Origin: JANSXG01 sp024743075
GTDB lineage: Bacteria; Planctomycetota; Phycisphaerae; Phycisphaerales; UBA1924
Assembly (NCBI GenBank): GCA_042140185.1
Contig: CP159477.1
Coordinates: 2,170,001 to 2,234,000 of the forward strand
DNA length: 64,000 nt
Direction of reading: 5' to 3'
Each line of letters begins with the position of its first letter. Position 1 is the first letter of the stretch. The translations under genes and the position numbers were made by a program. Positions 17,583 to 31,057 of the stretch are shown one piece after another. The notes beneath the pieces are model-generated. The model was not told the DNA's origin, did not search any database, and saw only the letters and a program-made list of their open reading frames with translations.

Positions 17583-18083
17583 TCAGTTGTCGTTCGCGTC
17601 GGGCTGCTGAGCGGACTGATCTGCACCCGAGGCGTGCTCGGTTATTTCCGAGGCCTGAGTGATCGAAAGGCGACGCGGGCGAGCGGCTTGTGACTTCGGC
17701 AGGCTGATTGTCAGCACGCCTCGATCGAGCGTGGCGCTCGCGTTCTCCGTGTCGATCTCAGCGCCGAGCGAAAAGGTGCGCTCGAAGGCGCCGATGGACC
17801 GCTCGCGACGGAGGACGGAAGTGCCTTCGGCAACCGTCTGCTCGCGAGTGCCGCGGATGGTGATTTCATCGCCGTTGAGCACGATCTCGATGTCATCGAG
17901 GGCCATACCGGGGACATCGGCCTCGATGGTCAGGGCGTCTTCGCTGGCGAGCACGTTGATCGCCGGCGCGACCGCACGGTTCGGAACGCGGCCGGGGGAC
18001 ACGCAGGCGCGGTCGAATTCGTTGGCGAACGAGGCGAGCGAGCGGAACACGGGGTCACGGAAAAGGGGGGTGCGGTTCAACAT
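17583..18083 (-). CDS. Small heat shock protein, Hsp20/alpha-crystallin family
   Basis: A 166-residue ATP-independent chaperone that holds unfolding proteins in large oligomers in the cytoplasm. The start is ATG 18083 (MLNRTPLFRDPVF), preceded by AAGGAG; a longer in-frame start at 18161 lacks similarity. The alpha-crystallin domain runs from about residue 42 (PAINVLASEDALTIEADVPGM) through DDIEIVLNGDEITIRGTRE to the conserved closing motif LDRGVLTISLPKSQ near residue 135. The C-terminal tail is polar (SGADQSAQQPDANDN) and lacks an obvious IxI/V motif beyond RRLSI. It is transcribed away from the lipoprotein gene at 18298 across a 214-base gap. I do not see a CIRCE element there. A terminator follows the gene. 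Confidence 0.93.
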   Translation of the reverse strand: MLNRTPLFRDPVFRSLASFANEFDRACVSPGRVPNRAVAPAINVLASEDALTIEADVPGMALDDIEIVLNGDEITIRGTREQTVAEGTSVLRRERSIGAFERTFSLGAEIDTENASATLDRGVLTISLPKSQAARPRRLSITQASEITEHASGADQSAQQPDANDN

Positions 18084-18297
18084 GGATCTGGTCTCCTTTG
18101 AAGAGCTGGAAAGGTGTGTGCGATTCGTCGGGACTTCTTTCAAAGGGCGTGCCAACCCCAACGGGCCCGCTCTCTGGCCTTTTCCTGAGGTCGCCGACCG
18201 ATCTGGTGCCGGAGTGACACGCCAGCGCGGCAGCCCACTGCCAAAGTGACAATCTCCGATTCAAGAGCCATACTGGCCCGGTAAAGCGGAGGACTGC

Positions 18298-19542
18298 ATG
18301 GACCGGAACGGACGAAGTCAATCGATGTGCCTCTCGGGGCGTTTGCTGGGACTGGGCCTCTGCATCGCCTCCGCCGGGTGTCAACCCCAATCGTCACTCG
18401 CTCTGTGGGAGCCGACCGACGGATCCGGTAACACAGCGCCTGAGGCGGTCGTTCCGACCGAGATCACCGACGTCGTCGTGTCCGAAGAGATGGAGGACGA
18501 AGCGGTCCGGATCGCTGTTGGGCAACTCGTCGAGATGGAAGAAGGACCGAACCAAGGCGAATGGCCCTACGAGGGTGTGTACCGGGTTCGGCGACAGATC
18601 CCCATCGGGTACCGGGTCGGCGGGACGTCAATCGTGTGCCAGGCGATGCTCGAAGCCCCGGGCTGGGACGGCGACGAGGCCCGGCGCGAGGCCTTCGCGC
18701 GCGGGCTTCGGTTCGTGCTTGATTCACGCGATCACCCGTTGATGAACCCGGACTACGACGGCGGCTACGACGTGCGCGGCTGGGGCTACACCACCGCCCT
18801 CGCGATGCTGATTCGGGCGCAACAGCTGGGTCGAGTGCCAGACGAACTCGTCGATACGGCCGCTGAGGGCGCCTCGTGGTACCTGAAAGCCATCGAGGCG
18901 ACGGAGATCCCCGAAGCCGGTGGCTGGAACTACGCCCGTCGTCCGGGCAAGGAGACCGTGTCGCCGCCGTCGTCGTTCATGACGGCGATGACCGTGCTTG
19001 CGCTCCTCGACGCGAAGAACGCGGGCATGGAGATCGATGTGGCGGTGTTCGGACGTGCGATCGCATTTCTGGAGGGCAGTCGCGCCGAGAGCGGCGAGTA
19101 CGTGTACTCGGGAACCGGGGACCAGCGTCGGGCCGGTGGAGTGCCGGGCGCGACGGGGCGAATGCTCATCAGCGAGGTTGCGCTGCACCGGGCCGGCAAG
19201 GGCAACCCCGATCGCCTCGCCGGCGCAATCGACGCCTTCATCGAGCACTGGGGCGAGTTGGAGAAACGACGGGCCAAGCCGGGCACGCACGAACCGCCGT
19301 ACGGCGTCGCACCGTACTACTTTTACTTCGCGCACCGCTACGCCGCGGAAGCGGTGGAACTGCTCGGCGACGAGTTGCGTCCGGAGAAGCGGGCGCGGGT
19401 GCTCTCGCTGCTGTGGCGGACTCGCAACGAAGCCGACGGCACCTGGAACGATCGCGTGTTTGAGCGCTCGGCAAGCTACGGTACGGCGATGAGCGTGCTG
19501 GCGATCCTCGCGCCGCAGCGCAGCGCCGAGGAAGCGGAGTGA
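18298..19542 (+). CDS. Lipoprotein with a prenyltransferase/squalene-cyclase-like alpha-toroid
   Basis: A 414-residue exported protein. The leader LLGLGLCIASAGC ends in a lipobox (SAGC, Cys28), so it should be lipid-anchored. The mature part resembles the alpha/alpha barrel of squalene-hopene cyclases and prenyltransferases: repeated units such as GYDVRGWGYTTALAMLIRAQ, AGGWNYARRPGKETVSPPSSFMTAMTVLALLDAK and GATGRMLISEVALHRAG have the aromatic Q/G-W spacing of that fold. The DxDD motif of true cyclases is not seen, so enzymatic cyclisation is unlikely. Proteins like this are common and uncharacterised in Planctomycetota. It overlaps the next gene by GTGA, indicating co-translation. Role unknown; a carbohydrate-binding or structural role on the outer surface is possible. 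Confidence 0.78.
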   Translation: MDRNGRSQSMCLSGRLLGLGLCIASAGCQPQSSLALWEPTDGSGNTAPEAVVPTEITDVVVSEEMEDEAVRIAVGQLVEMEEGPNQGEWPYEGVYRVRRQIPIGYRVGGTSIVCQAMLEAPGWDGDEARREAFARGLRFVLDSRDHPLMNPDYDGGYDVRGWGYTTALAMLIRAQQLGRVPDELVDTAAEGASWYLKAIEATEIPEAGGWNYARRPGKETVSPPSSFMTAMTVLALLDAKNAGMEIDVAVFGRAIAFLEGSRAESGEYVYSGTGDQRRAGGVPGATGRMLISEVALHRAGKGNPDRLAGAIDAFIEHWGELEKRRAKPGTHEPPYGVAPYYFYFAHRYAAEAVELLGDELRPEKRARVLSLLWRTRNEADGTWNDRVFERSASYGTAMSVLAILAPQRSAEEAE

Positions 19543-20246
19543 GCCGGACTCGCTTTGTGCTCGGGGCGGTCGTGGCGCTCGGACCAAGCGGGCTGGTGAC
19601 CGGCTGCGCCGGCTCATCGAACATCGGCGATGGTCGGCTGCCGGAAGACCCGGAGGCACTGGTTATCGATGTCGAACGCGGCTGGGTGCGGTTTCTCGGG
19701 ATCGTTCCGATCGACGCGACCCAGCGACCGATGCTTGAGGTCGTAGTCTGCACGCCGGACACGCGCGAGCACGAAGCGCTTGTGATGACCGAGGTTCGCC
19801 CGAGCAGCGTGCACGCCGCCTTGCTTGCACTCGGCGCCGAGCCCGGGACACCCGGCGGCGAAGAATGGGATGGGAAGACCTTCCGTCTGACCGAGCCAAG
19901 CGGGCCCCGTGTCCGCGTTCGACTGACGAGCGTCGACCGACCACACGACTGGACCGAAGCGACCGCGTGGTTTGAGCCGACGCGCTCGACGGTCGCACCC
20001 AGCGCGGAGGAGATCACCTGGCGGTTCACCGGCTCGACTTTCGACGAGAACGCCTATACCGCCGACGCCGACGGCGTGGTCGTGGGGCTCGTCAGTTTCG
20101 GGACCGAAGTCGTCGGCATGTCGCCCGCGATCAGCGAGATCGACGCGAAGCGCGGCTTCGACTTCGTGCCGCGCCCGGATCAGGTGCCGGTGTTTGGCAC
20201 GCCGGTCATCGTGGAACTGTCGATCGCCGGGGAAGCCCCGGGCTGA
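19539..20246 (+). CDS. Putative lipoprotein with a YdjY-like domain
   Basis: A 235-residue protein starting with GTG at 19539, overlapping the stop of the previous gene by four bases. The leader MSRTRFVLGAVVALGPSG ends in VTGC, a plausible lipobox (Cys23). After that, PEALVIDVERGWVRFLGIVPID, PMLEVVVCTPDTREHEALVMTEVRPSSVHAALLALGAEPG and a later beta-rich region match the YdjY-type domain often seen in planctomycete proteins of unknown function. There are no catalytic motifs I can name. The close coupling with the alpha-toroid lipoprotein suggests the two act together at the cell envelope. The gene ends immediately next to the convergent gamma-glutamyltransferase gene (stop codons adjacent at 20246/20247). 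Confidence 0.72.
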   Translation: MSRTRFVLGAVVALGPSGLVTGCAGSSNIGDGRLPEDPEALVIDVERGWVRFLGIVPIDATQRPMLEVVVCTPDTREHEALVMTEVRPSSVHAALLALGAEPGTPGGEEWDGKTFRLTEPSGPRVRVRLTSVDRPHDWTEATAWFEPTRSTVAPSAEEITWRFTGSTFDENAYTADADGVVVGLVSFGTEVVGMSPAISEIDAKRGFDFVPRPDQVPVFGTPVIVELSIAGEAPG

Positions 20247-22159
20247 TCAGCGGCCCGCCGGCTCGCCGCCCTTGCGCGGATCCGAGGCGGCCTGCCAACC
20301 GCCCTCCACGCGCCGGATGATCTGCACGACGCCGACCTCGGGGATAGTGCCGAGCTCGTGGCCTCGCTCGGTGAGTTCGGACTGCAAAACCGGATGTGCG
20401 TCGAGGTAACCCGGCTCGAATCGCAGCGTGTCCGGAAGCCACTGGTGGTGGAAGCGCGGTCGCGCGACGGCGGTCCACGCGTCGTCGTCGAAGAGCAGAG
20501 TGTTCAGGACGGCCTGGAGCGTGCCGGTGATGATTCGCGGGCCGCCGGACGCGCCGGCGACGGCGAGGACCCGTCCCTGCCCATCGAGCACGATGGTGGG
20601 CGACATGGACGACAGCGGTCGCTTGCCCGGCTCGGGAAGGTTTGCATCGGACTGGCGGAGGCCGAAGGCGTTGGGCTCGCTGGAGCGCGTCGTGAAATCG
20701 TCGATCTCGTTGTTGAGACAGAAGCCCAGCCCCACCGGGAGTACGCGTGATCCGAAGACGAGGTTGATGGTCTCGGTGCAGGCAACGGCGTTGCCCCACT
20801 GGTCGACCACGCTGAGGTGCGAGGTGCCCGAGTCTTCCAGCAGCGAGAGCGCGGCGTTGGTCGAACCGATGCTGGATAGCCCGTAGTACTCGGTCTCGAA
20901 GGCGTGGTCCGGGTGCAACCGGTCGGCGCCGGTCTCGAACCACTCTCGGGCGAGCAATTCTTCCACCGGGACCGGCTCGAAATCCGGATCGGCCAGCCAG
21001 CGGGCGCGGTTGGCGAACGCGTGCTTGAGGCACTCGGCCAGCGCGTGGATATACGCGGGATCGGTCGGCGTCGGGGCCTCGAGGGCCGAGGTGCCGACGT
21101 GCGCCCGCATTTGCTTCGCGTACTCGGTGAGGATGCCCAGCGTCTGGACGATCGTGATGCCGCCCGACGAAGGGAGCGGCATGCCGATCAGGGTGTACTC
21201 GCTGCCCCGGGCCTCGAACGAGCCGAGGAGGGCCTCCGACTCGACCGGGCGGTACGAGGCGAGGTCTTCCATGGTCAGCGGGCCGCCGGCATCTCGGACG
21301 GCATCGACGAGCCGCCTTGCGATCGGGCCGCGATAGAAGCCGTCTTTGCCATCGGCGGCGATCTGTTCCAGCACGCGCGCCTGCTCGATGTTCGTCAGCG
21401 TGTCACCAACTTCGACGGGTCGGTAGCGATCGCGATTCGATTCCGGTCCGAAGCGCCAGAACAGGTGGGCGGCGTTGGCGCGGCGCTGCGGGTCGATGCC
21501 GCGCTCGACCGGGCGGAGCGTGACCGTGCCGTCCTCACGCTCGAGGTAGCCGGATTCTTCGAGCAGGTCGTTGAGCGCACTCGCGAAGTGTGGGTCGGCC
21601 TCGAAGCCGTCGCGCGCGGCATCGATCGCCGGCTGCATGACCTGCTGGCGCCCGAGTGTGCCGTACGTCTCAAGGGCGTAGAGCAGGCCGGCGACCGTGC
21701 CGGGGATAGCGACGGCGTGGCCGGACAAGCGCGAATCCGCATCCGGGCGATCCTCGAACCACGACGGGCCCATGGCCTGCGGCGCGCGCTCGCGATAGTC
21801 GATGCAGATGTTGATCGAATCGCCGGCGACGTCCGTCGTCGGATCGTCGGTCAGGTGGATGACCATGAACCCCCCGCCGCCGATGCCGCAGGAGTACGGA
21901 CGAACGACCGAGAGGGCGAAGCTGGTCGCGACCGCTGCATCGACCGCGTTGCCGCCGAGTTCCAACATTTGCGCCCGGCGCGCGAAGCGACGGGGTGGTC
22001 GCTGGCGACAACACCCTGTCGATACACAGTCGAGGCCCGGTCCGGTCGGACGAAGTACGTGAAGCCGGCGTCTGATCCGCTGCCGGATGCGCAGGCACCA
22101 CAGACGAGCGTGATCACGGCCAGGCACAGAGCGGAAACGGATCGGGTGTTCGGTCGCAT
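20247..22159 (-). CDS. ggt: Gamma-glutamyltransferase, reading frame broken once near the N-terminus
   Basis: Corrected, a 637-residue Ntn-hydrolase that cleaves the gamma-glutamyl bond of glutathione and related compounds in the periplasm or outside the cell. The ATG at 22159 has GGAGG upstream and begins a lipoprotein-like leader (MRPNTRSVSALCLAV, CGAC). Then VVASDHPVASRAG, and after the break AQMLELGGNAVDAAVATS with RPYSCGIGGGGFMVIH, the family opening. The nucleophile that becomes the new N-terminus after autoprocessing is Thr in DSGTSHLSVVDQWGNAVA. SRVLPVGLGFCLNNEIDDF and SSMSPTIVLDGQG follow as in known enzymes. The frame break is at 21974-21976 (GGG on the coding strand before CGC); one more G restores SRAGAQML. 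It ends beside the plus-strand lipoprotein gene. It lies 70 bases downstream of adenine deaminase on the same strand. Confidence 0.88.
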
Positions 22160-22229
22160 GTCGGTCCTCCTCGTCGCTTGAGCAGCGTACGCCATCGGGG
22201 CCGATCAACCAACGCGCGTGCGAGGCCGG

Positions 22230-24002
22230 TCAGTCCTCGATCGCGAGCGGCACGACTTCGAATCGGTCCACATCGACGAGCCCCAGGTCGGTCAGCTTCA
22301 GGTGCGGGATGACCGGAAGCGGCAGGAAACTCAGCGGCATAAAGGGGTCGTGGTGCGGACACCCGAGCGATGCCGATGCCTTCAGCAACTCCGCTTGCTG
22401 GCGAATGACGGCGTTGGCGGGCTGGTCGCTCATCAAGCCAGCGATCGTGAGCGGGAGACTCGCGAGGACCCGCCCGTTCGAGACCACACACTGCCCGCCG
22501 CCACAATCGGCGAGTGTTCGGGCGGCGAGAGCCATGTCCTGATCGTCGTCGCCGACGATGGCGAGGTTGTGGGCATCGTGCCCGACCGTCGAGGCGATCG
22601 CGCCGCCTCGGAAGCCGAACCCGGTGACGAAGCCGAGCCCGATGTTACCCGTCCCGCGATGACGCTCGATGACCGCGAGCTTGAGCAGGTCGGCCTCCGG
22701 GTCTGCGACGAGGCAGCCGCCATCCACAGTTGGCGGGCCGACGAGCGACTCGGTGACGAGCTGGTCGGCGTGCATGCCGATGACGCGGATGCGCGTCGGC
22801 ACGCGATCCGGACGGACCTCGAAACTGTCCGGCCCGAGGCGCTCGGGGACGCGGACCGGCGCTCGCGGCGGGTCCTGCGCAGGCTTGCTCCGGCCGAGGT
22901 ACTCGCCGTACTCCGCGACAAGTTCCCCGCGGAACCAGGTCTGCTGAATGTCCACGGCATCACGGTCGCGGAGGACGAGGATGTCGGCGAAGCGACCGGG
23001 TGCGATGGCGCCGAGATCCGGGCGCCCGTAGTGCTCGGCGACGTTCAGACTGCCGATGCAAAATGCCAGTTCGGGGCGGAGGTCGAGGGCGATCGCGCGA
23101 CGAACGACGTTGTCGATGTGCCCGTGCTCACGCAGGTCGCCGGGGTGCCGGTCATCGGTGCAGAAGCAGATCCGATGGGCGTTCTCAGCGGTGATCAGAC
23201 CGATCAGCGCATCGAGGTTGCGCGCGGCCGAGCCTTCCCGGATGAATATCCGCTGGCCCAGCGCCAACTTTTCCTGGGCCTCCTCAAGCGAAGTGCACTC
23301 GTGGTCGGACGAGACGCCGGAGGCAACGTACGCCTGCAACGCCGGCCCGGAGAGACCCGGGGCGTGGCCGTCGACGATGCGTCGGTCGAGGCCGAGCGCG
23401 ACCTTCGCCAGGACTCCCGGGTCGGCGCGGACCACGCCCGGGAAGTTCATCATCTCGGCGAGGGCGACGATGTCTCGTGCCAGATCCGGATCGTCGAACA
23501 ACTCACGCAGGTCGTCTGCGACGAGTTCCGCGCCGGCGGTCTCGAGGGGTGCCGACGGCACGCACGACGAGACGGCCCACAGCGCGTGGAGCGGGATGCC
23601 TCGGGCATCGTCCATGAGCCAGCGGATTCCTTTCGCACCGAGCACATTGGCGATCTCGTGCGGGTCGAAGACCGCGCCGGTCGTCCCGTGAGGCGAGGCG
23701 AGTCTGACAAACTGCGACGGGGGGAGCATGGTGGACTCGACGTGCATGTGGGCGTCGAGGAACCCGGGAACCAGCCAGCGATCGGCACAATCGACGGTCT
23801 CACCGGCCTGAATCGAAGCGGGTTCGTCGATGCGAGCGATCCGCCCCCCTTTGATACCGATGTCCCGCCTCAGGAACTCGCGAGTAAATACGTTGAGGAC
23901 GAATCCGCCAACGAGGGCGGTGTCGCACGGCGCGTCCCCACGGCAGCACGCCAGCAACTCGGGGCTGGTTCTCTCGAGAGCGGTCTGGGCTGGCGTGGTC
24001 AT
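22230..24002 (-). CDS. ade: Adenine deaminase (amidohydrolase superfamily)
   Basis: A 590-residue enzyme converting adenine to hypoxanthine and ammonia for purine salvage. I choose ATG 24002 (MTTPAQTALERTSPELL); the frame is open further upstream but that part is antisense to btpA and has no similarity. The N-terminal beta-sandwich segment (ALVGGFVLNVFTREFLRRDIGIKGGRIARI) precedes the TIM barrel, whose metal site begins with FLDAHMHVESTMLPP. DPHEIANVLGAKGIRWLM and VSSDHECTSLEEAQEKLALGQRIFIREGSAARN are typical of Ade. The later CFCTDDRHPGDLREHGHID and the C-terminal VTGFGFRGGAIASTVGHDAHN also fit. It is divergent from btpA across 120 bases, which should contain both promoters, and is followed by ggt on the same strand. 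Confidence 0.94.
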   Translation of the reverse strand: MTTPAQTALERTSPELLACCRGDAPCDTALVGGFVLNVFTREFLRRDIGIKGGRIARIDEPASIQAGETVDCADRWLVPGFLDAHMHVESTMLPPSQFVRLASPHGTTGAVFDPHEIANVLGAKGIRWLMDDARGIPLHALWAVSSCVPSAPLETAGAELVADDLRELFDDPDLARDIVALAEMMNFPGVVRADPGVLAKVALGLDRRIVDGHAPGLSGPALQAYVASGVSSDHECTSLEEAQEKLALGQRIFIREGSAARNLDALIGLITAENAHRICFCTDDRHPGDLREHGHIDNVVRRAIALDLRPELAFCIGSLNVAEHYGRPDLGAIAPGRFADILVLRDRDAVDIQQTWFRGELVAEYGEYLGRSKPAQDPPRAPVRVPERLGPDSFEVRPDRVPTRIRVIGMHADQLVTESLVGPPTVDGGCLVADPEADLLKLAVIERHRGTGNIGLGFVTGFGFRGGAIASTVGHDAHNLAIVGDDDQDMALAARTLADCGGGQCVVSNGRVLASLPLTIAGLMSDQPANAVIRQQAELLKASASLGCPHHDPFMPLSFLPLPVIPHLKLTDLGLVDVDRFEVVPLAIED

Positions 24003-24122
24003 CAGGATCTCCGGCGTCGAGAGGTGCGAAGAGAGCGCGTCTGCGTCGTCTGGGGGAGCATAGCAAGCCGACCTGCGCGAACGCGGGGCGTGGTATCGTG
24101 TCCCGCTGGAGGTCAGCTTCGT

Positions 24123-24945
24123 ATGGTCCCGCTCGGAGTCGACATCTTTGGTGCTCGAAAGGCGCTGCTCGGCATGGTGCACGTCGGTGCGCTCCCGGGG
24201 AGCCCGCGCGGGCGGTCGGAGCGTCGCCGAAATCGCGCAACAGGCCGCGGAAGAGGCGGAGCTGCTGGTCTCGGCCGGCTTCGACGGCGTGATCATCGAG
24301 AACATGCACGACACCCCCTACCTCAAGCGCGAGGTCGGTCCCGAGATTGTCGCGTCGATGACCGCCGTCGGCGTCAAGGTGCGCGACGCCATCGGCAGCG
24401 ACGCGGCACTGGGCGTGCAGATCCTCGCCGGGGCGAATCGGGCGGCGTTGGCCGTGGCCCACGCGATCGGCGCGGGGTTCATCCGCGCCGAGGGCTTTGT
24501 TTATTCCGCGATCGCCGATGAGGGCCTGCTCGATACCGCCGATGCCGGACCTCTGTTGCGCTATCGCCGGATGATCGGTGCCGAAGACGTTCGCATCCTT
24601 TGCGACATCAAGAAGAAGCACTCGAGCCACGCGATCACCGCGGATGTAGACCTCGCCGAAACCGCCCGGGCCGCGGAGTTCTTCCGCGCCGACGGCGTGA
24701 TCGTGACCGGCACCGCCACCGGCCGGCCCACGAAGGTGGACGACGTCCGGGCAGTCCGGACGGCGACAAAGCTGCCGCTGGCGATCGGGAGCGGAACGAC
24801 CCCGGCCAACATCCGTGAGACATTCGAGTACGCCGACGCGGTTATCGTCGGCAGCTGGTACAAGCAGGACGGCGACTGGCAGAACCCGCCCGACGAAAAG
24901 CGGGTCCGCGAGTTGGTGGACGCGGCCAACCGCGCCCGGTTGTGA
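24123..24945 (+). CDS. BtpA/SgcQ family TIM-barrel protein, reading frame broken once
   Basis: Corrected, a 273-residue member of the BtpA family. ATG 24123 gives MVPLGVDIFGARKALLGMVHVGALPGSPRG, the characteristic N-terminus, and another frame continues GGRSVAEIAQQAAEEAELLVSAGFDGVIIENMHDTPYLK. The two join if one G is removed from the GGG at 24210-24212. Later strands carry VQILAGANRAALAVAHAIGAGFIRAEGF, VRILCDIKKKHSSHAI, DGVIVTGTATGRPT and LAIGSGTTPANIRE, a phosphate-binding barrel end as in related TIM-barrel enzymes. BtpA was described in cyanobacteria as affecting photosystem I stability and SgcQ lies in a sugar locus of E. coli; the reaction is not established. Here it is divergent from adenine deaminase, which hints at nucleobase or sugar metabolism. 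Confidence 0.83.
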
Positions 24946-25002
24946 CCGGGATTCGGGGGATCCCGGACATCAACAGGCAGCGGTTCCCGCTAGGCTGGTC
25001 TC

Positions 25003-26844
25003 ATGCCTGCAAACCTCCCGATCGTCGTCGCCGCCTGGCTTCTCATCGCTGTGCCCTCGCTCCTGGGTGCCGATCTGGTCGGGACGCCAGAGTCCGCGTC
25101 GGAACAGCTGAACGCCCTGCTCGACGAAGACCTTGCTGATCTGCGCTCGCTTTCACCGATCGGTGCGTCGATGTCCGGCGAGCGGCAGTACGACGCTCTG
25201 CTCCCGGACGCCTCGCCAGAGGCTGCCAAAGCGTTCGTGGAGCGATCGAGGGACCGACTCGTGCGACTGCGTTCGATCGAGCGTGAGTCTCTCCCGGCTG
25301 CCGAAAACCGGATCAGTTACGACCTGCTGGCGTACGAGTTCGAACTGCGAATCGCGGGCGATCGATTCGAGGGCTGGCAGGTTCCTGTGACACAGATGTG
25401 GGGGCCGCACATCTCGCTGCCCCAGTTGCCCGACCGCCTGACGTTCACGAGCGAACAGCACCTTCGCGACTACCTCACGCGCCTCAGTGGCATTCCCGCC
25501 TACCTCGAGCAGATCGAAACCAACATGCGCGCCGGCATGGCGGGCGGTCGTGTGCCGCCCCGGGTGGTCATGGGCGAGGCGTGGCGCCCCGCCGCCACCG
25601 CCGGCAATGAGATCTATCGCGATGAGCCGCTCGCGCACCCGCTGGCCCGCCCGTTCGTGGAGTGGGACGGCGCGAACGCGGACGCCATGCGAGATCGAGC
25701 GTCCGAAATCATCGCAGCGCGGGTCGTGCCTGCGTTCGCCGAGTTCGCCGCCTTCATGCGTGATGAGTACATCCCGGCGTGCCGGGCCACCATCGCGGCC
25801 AGCGACAGTGTGGACGGGCTCGCCGGCTACGAGCACCAGATCCGGATCATGACCACGCTCGACCTCAGCGCGCGGGAGATCCACGAGATCGGGCTGAGCG
25901 AGGTCGCCCGGATCCGATCGGAGATGTTCAAAGTCATCCGGCGATCGGACTTCCTGCAAACCGACGGTGCCCCGGTCACCGACGATCCGGACGAGCTGTT
26001 CCGGGCGTTCACCGACTATCTGCGAAGCGATCCGCGGTTCTACTTCGAGAGCGCGGATGAACTGCTGGACGGCTACCGCGCGATCGCCAAGGCGGTCGAT
26101 CCGGAGTTGCCGGGCCTGATCCGCACGCTCCCGCGCCTGACTTATGGCGTGCGCGAGATGCCCGCGTTCATGGCCCCCACTTCGCCGACCGCGTACTACT
26201 ACCCCGGCTCGGTCAAGAACGGCGTGCCGGGATACTTCGTCGCGAACACCTACCGGCTCGACCAGCGACCGAAGTACGAGATGATCGCCCTGACTCTCCA
26301 CGAGGCCGCGCCGGGCCACCATATCCAAAACGCCGTTGTCCTCGAACTGGAAGAGCAGGGCCTGCACCCGTGGCGGATGCTGCAGGGCTACACGGCGTTC
26401 GGGGAAGGCTGGGCCTTGTACAGCGAGCGGCTCGGACTCGACATGGGCGACGGCGAGCGCGGCATGTACGACGACCCGTACGACGATTTCGGTCGCCTGA
26501 GTTACGAGATGTGGCGGGCCATGCGCCTCGTCGTCGACACCGGCGTCCACGCGTTCGGCTGGAGCCGCGACCGGGCGATCGAGTTCATGCTCGAGAACAG
26601 CGCCCTGACCCGGACCAACGTCGAACGCGAAGTCGACCGGTACATCTCATGGCCGGGACAGGCCCTCGGCTACAAACTCGGCGAGCTCGAGATCCGCCGC
26701 CTTCGGGCCGTCTCCGAGGAATCGCTCGGTGATGGCTTCGACATCCGCGATTTCCATGACCAGCTGCTTTGGAGCGGCAGTGTGCCCCTGCCGGTGCTTC
26801 GTCACAAGATCGAACTCTGGATCGAAACGAACCGCGAACGGTGA
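25003..26844 (+). CDS. DUF885 family protein, probable exported metallopeptidase
   Basis: A 613-residue protein with an N-terminal signal peptide (MPANLPIVVAAWLLIAVPSLLGA). The DUF885 domain fills the rest. It has a metallopeptidase-like zinc site: HEAAPGHH at residues 433-440, and a downstream glutamate in TAFGEGWALYSERLG, the arrangement seen in gluzincin-type peptidases with an extended HExxxGHH motif. Other family stretches are MWGPHISLPQLPDRL, NMRAGMAGGRVPPRVVM, PTAYYYPGSVKNGVPGYFVANTY and the C-terminal SWPGQALGYKLGELEIRRLR. Family members are abundant in environmental bacteria and are mostly uncharacterised. It probably degrades peptides outside the cytoplasm. It ends 104 bases before the convergent secA stop, with a short hairpin in between. 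Confidence 0.88.
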   Translation: MPANLPIVVAAWLLIAVPSLLGADLVGTPESASEQLNALLDEDLADLRSLSPIGASMSGERQYDALLPDASPEAAKAFVERSRDRLVRLRSIERESLPAAENRISYDLLAYEFELRIAGDRFEGWQVPVTQMWGPHISLPQLPDRLTFTSEQHLRDYLTRLSGIPAYLEQIETNMRAGMAGGRVPPRVVMGEAWRPAATAGNEIYRDEPLAHPLARPFVEWDGANADAMRDRASEIIAARVVPAFAEFAAFMRDEYIPACRATIAASDSVDGLAGYEHQIRIMTTLDLSAREIHEIGLSEVARIRSEMFKVIRRSDFLQTDGAPVTDDPDELFRAFTDYLRSDPRFYFESADELLDGYRAIAKAVDPELPGLIRTLPRLTYGVREMPAFMAPTSPTAYYYPGSVKNGVPGYFVANTYRLDQRPKYEMIALTLHEAAPGHHIQNAVVLELEEQGLHPWRMLQGYTAFGEGWALYSERLGLDMGDGERGMYDDPYDDFGRLSYEMWRAMRLVVDTGVHAFGWSRDRAIEFMLENSALTRTNVEREVDRYISWPGQALGYKLGELEIRRLRAVSEESLGDGFDIRDFHDQLLWSGSVPLPVLRHKIELWIETNRER

Positions 26845-26862
26845 ACGAGCGCAGCGCAGAAA

Positions 26863-26877
26863 CCCCGCCGTGCGGGG
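26863..26877. terminator. Short GC hairpin between convergent genes
   Basis: CCCCGC, a 3-base loop, then GCGGGG form a perfect 6-base stem just after the DUF885 stop at 26844 and before the secA stop at 26949. There is no T tract on either side, so this is only a candidate terminator. Confidence 0.35.
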
Positions 26878-26948
26878 TGTCGATGCGCGCTCCGAAGACC
26901 GCCTCGCGCTCTAGTCGGCGAACGCGATTGGTTTGTCCGCTTCGCGGC

Positions 26949-30908
<3,960 letters not shown>

Positions 30909-31057
30909 GGGTATCTGCCTGTGATCTGGTCGAAGACCGCGCTGTCGCCGGAGCAGAAACTCGATCCGGCAACGGCACAGCGGGGTTCGTTTGTCTGAAT
31001 TTGAACGGTGGGTGGCGCGACGGAATCAGTGCGAGACCAAAGGATCTCGCGCTGTGC

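Noticed and set aside
22218..24521. Very long plus-strand open frame opposite ggt/ade
   Set aside because: Antisense to adenine deaminase, Arg-rich and without any domain; GC-rich codon use leaves the opposite strand open. Only its last part (24123 onward) is real, as the N-terminus of BtpA.
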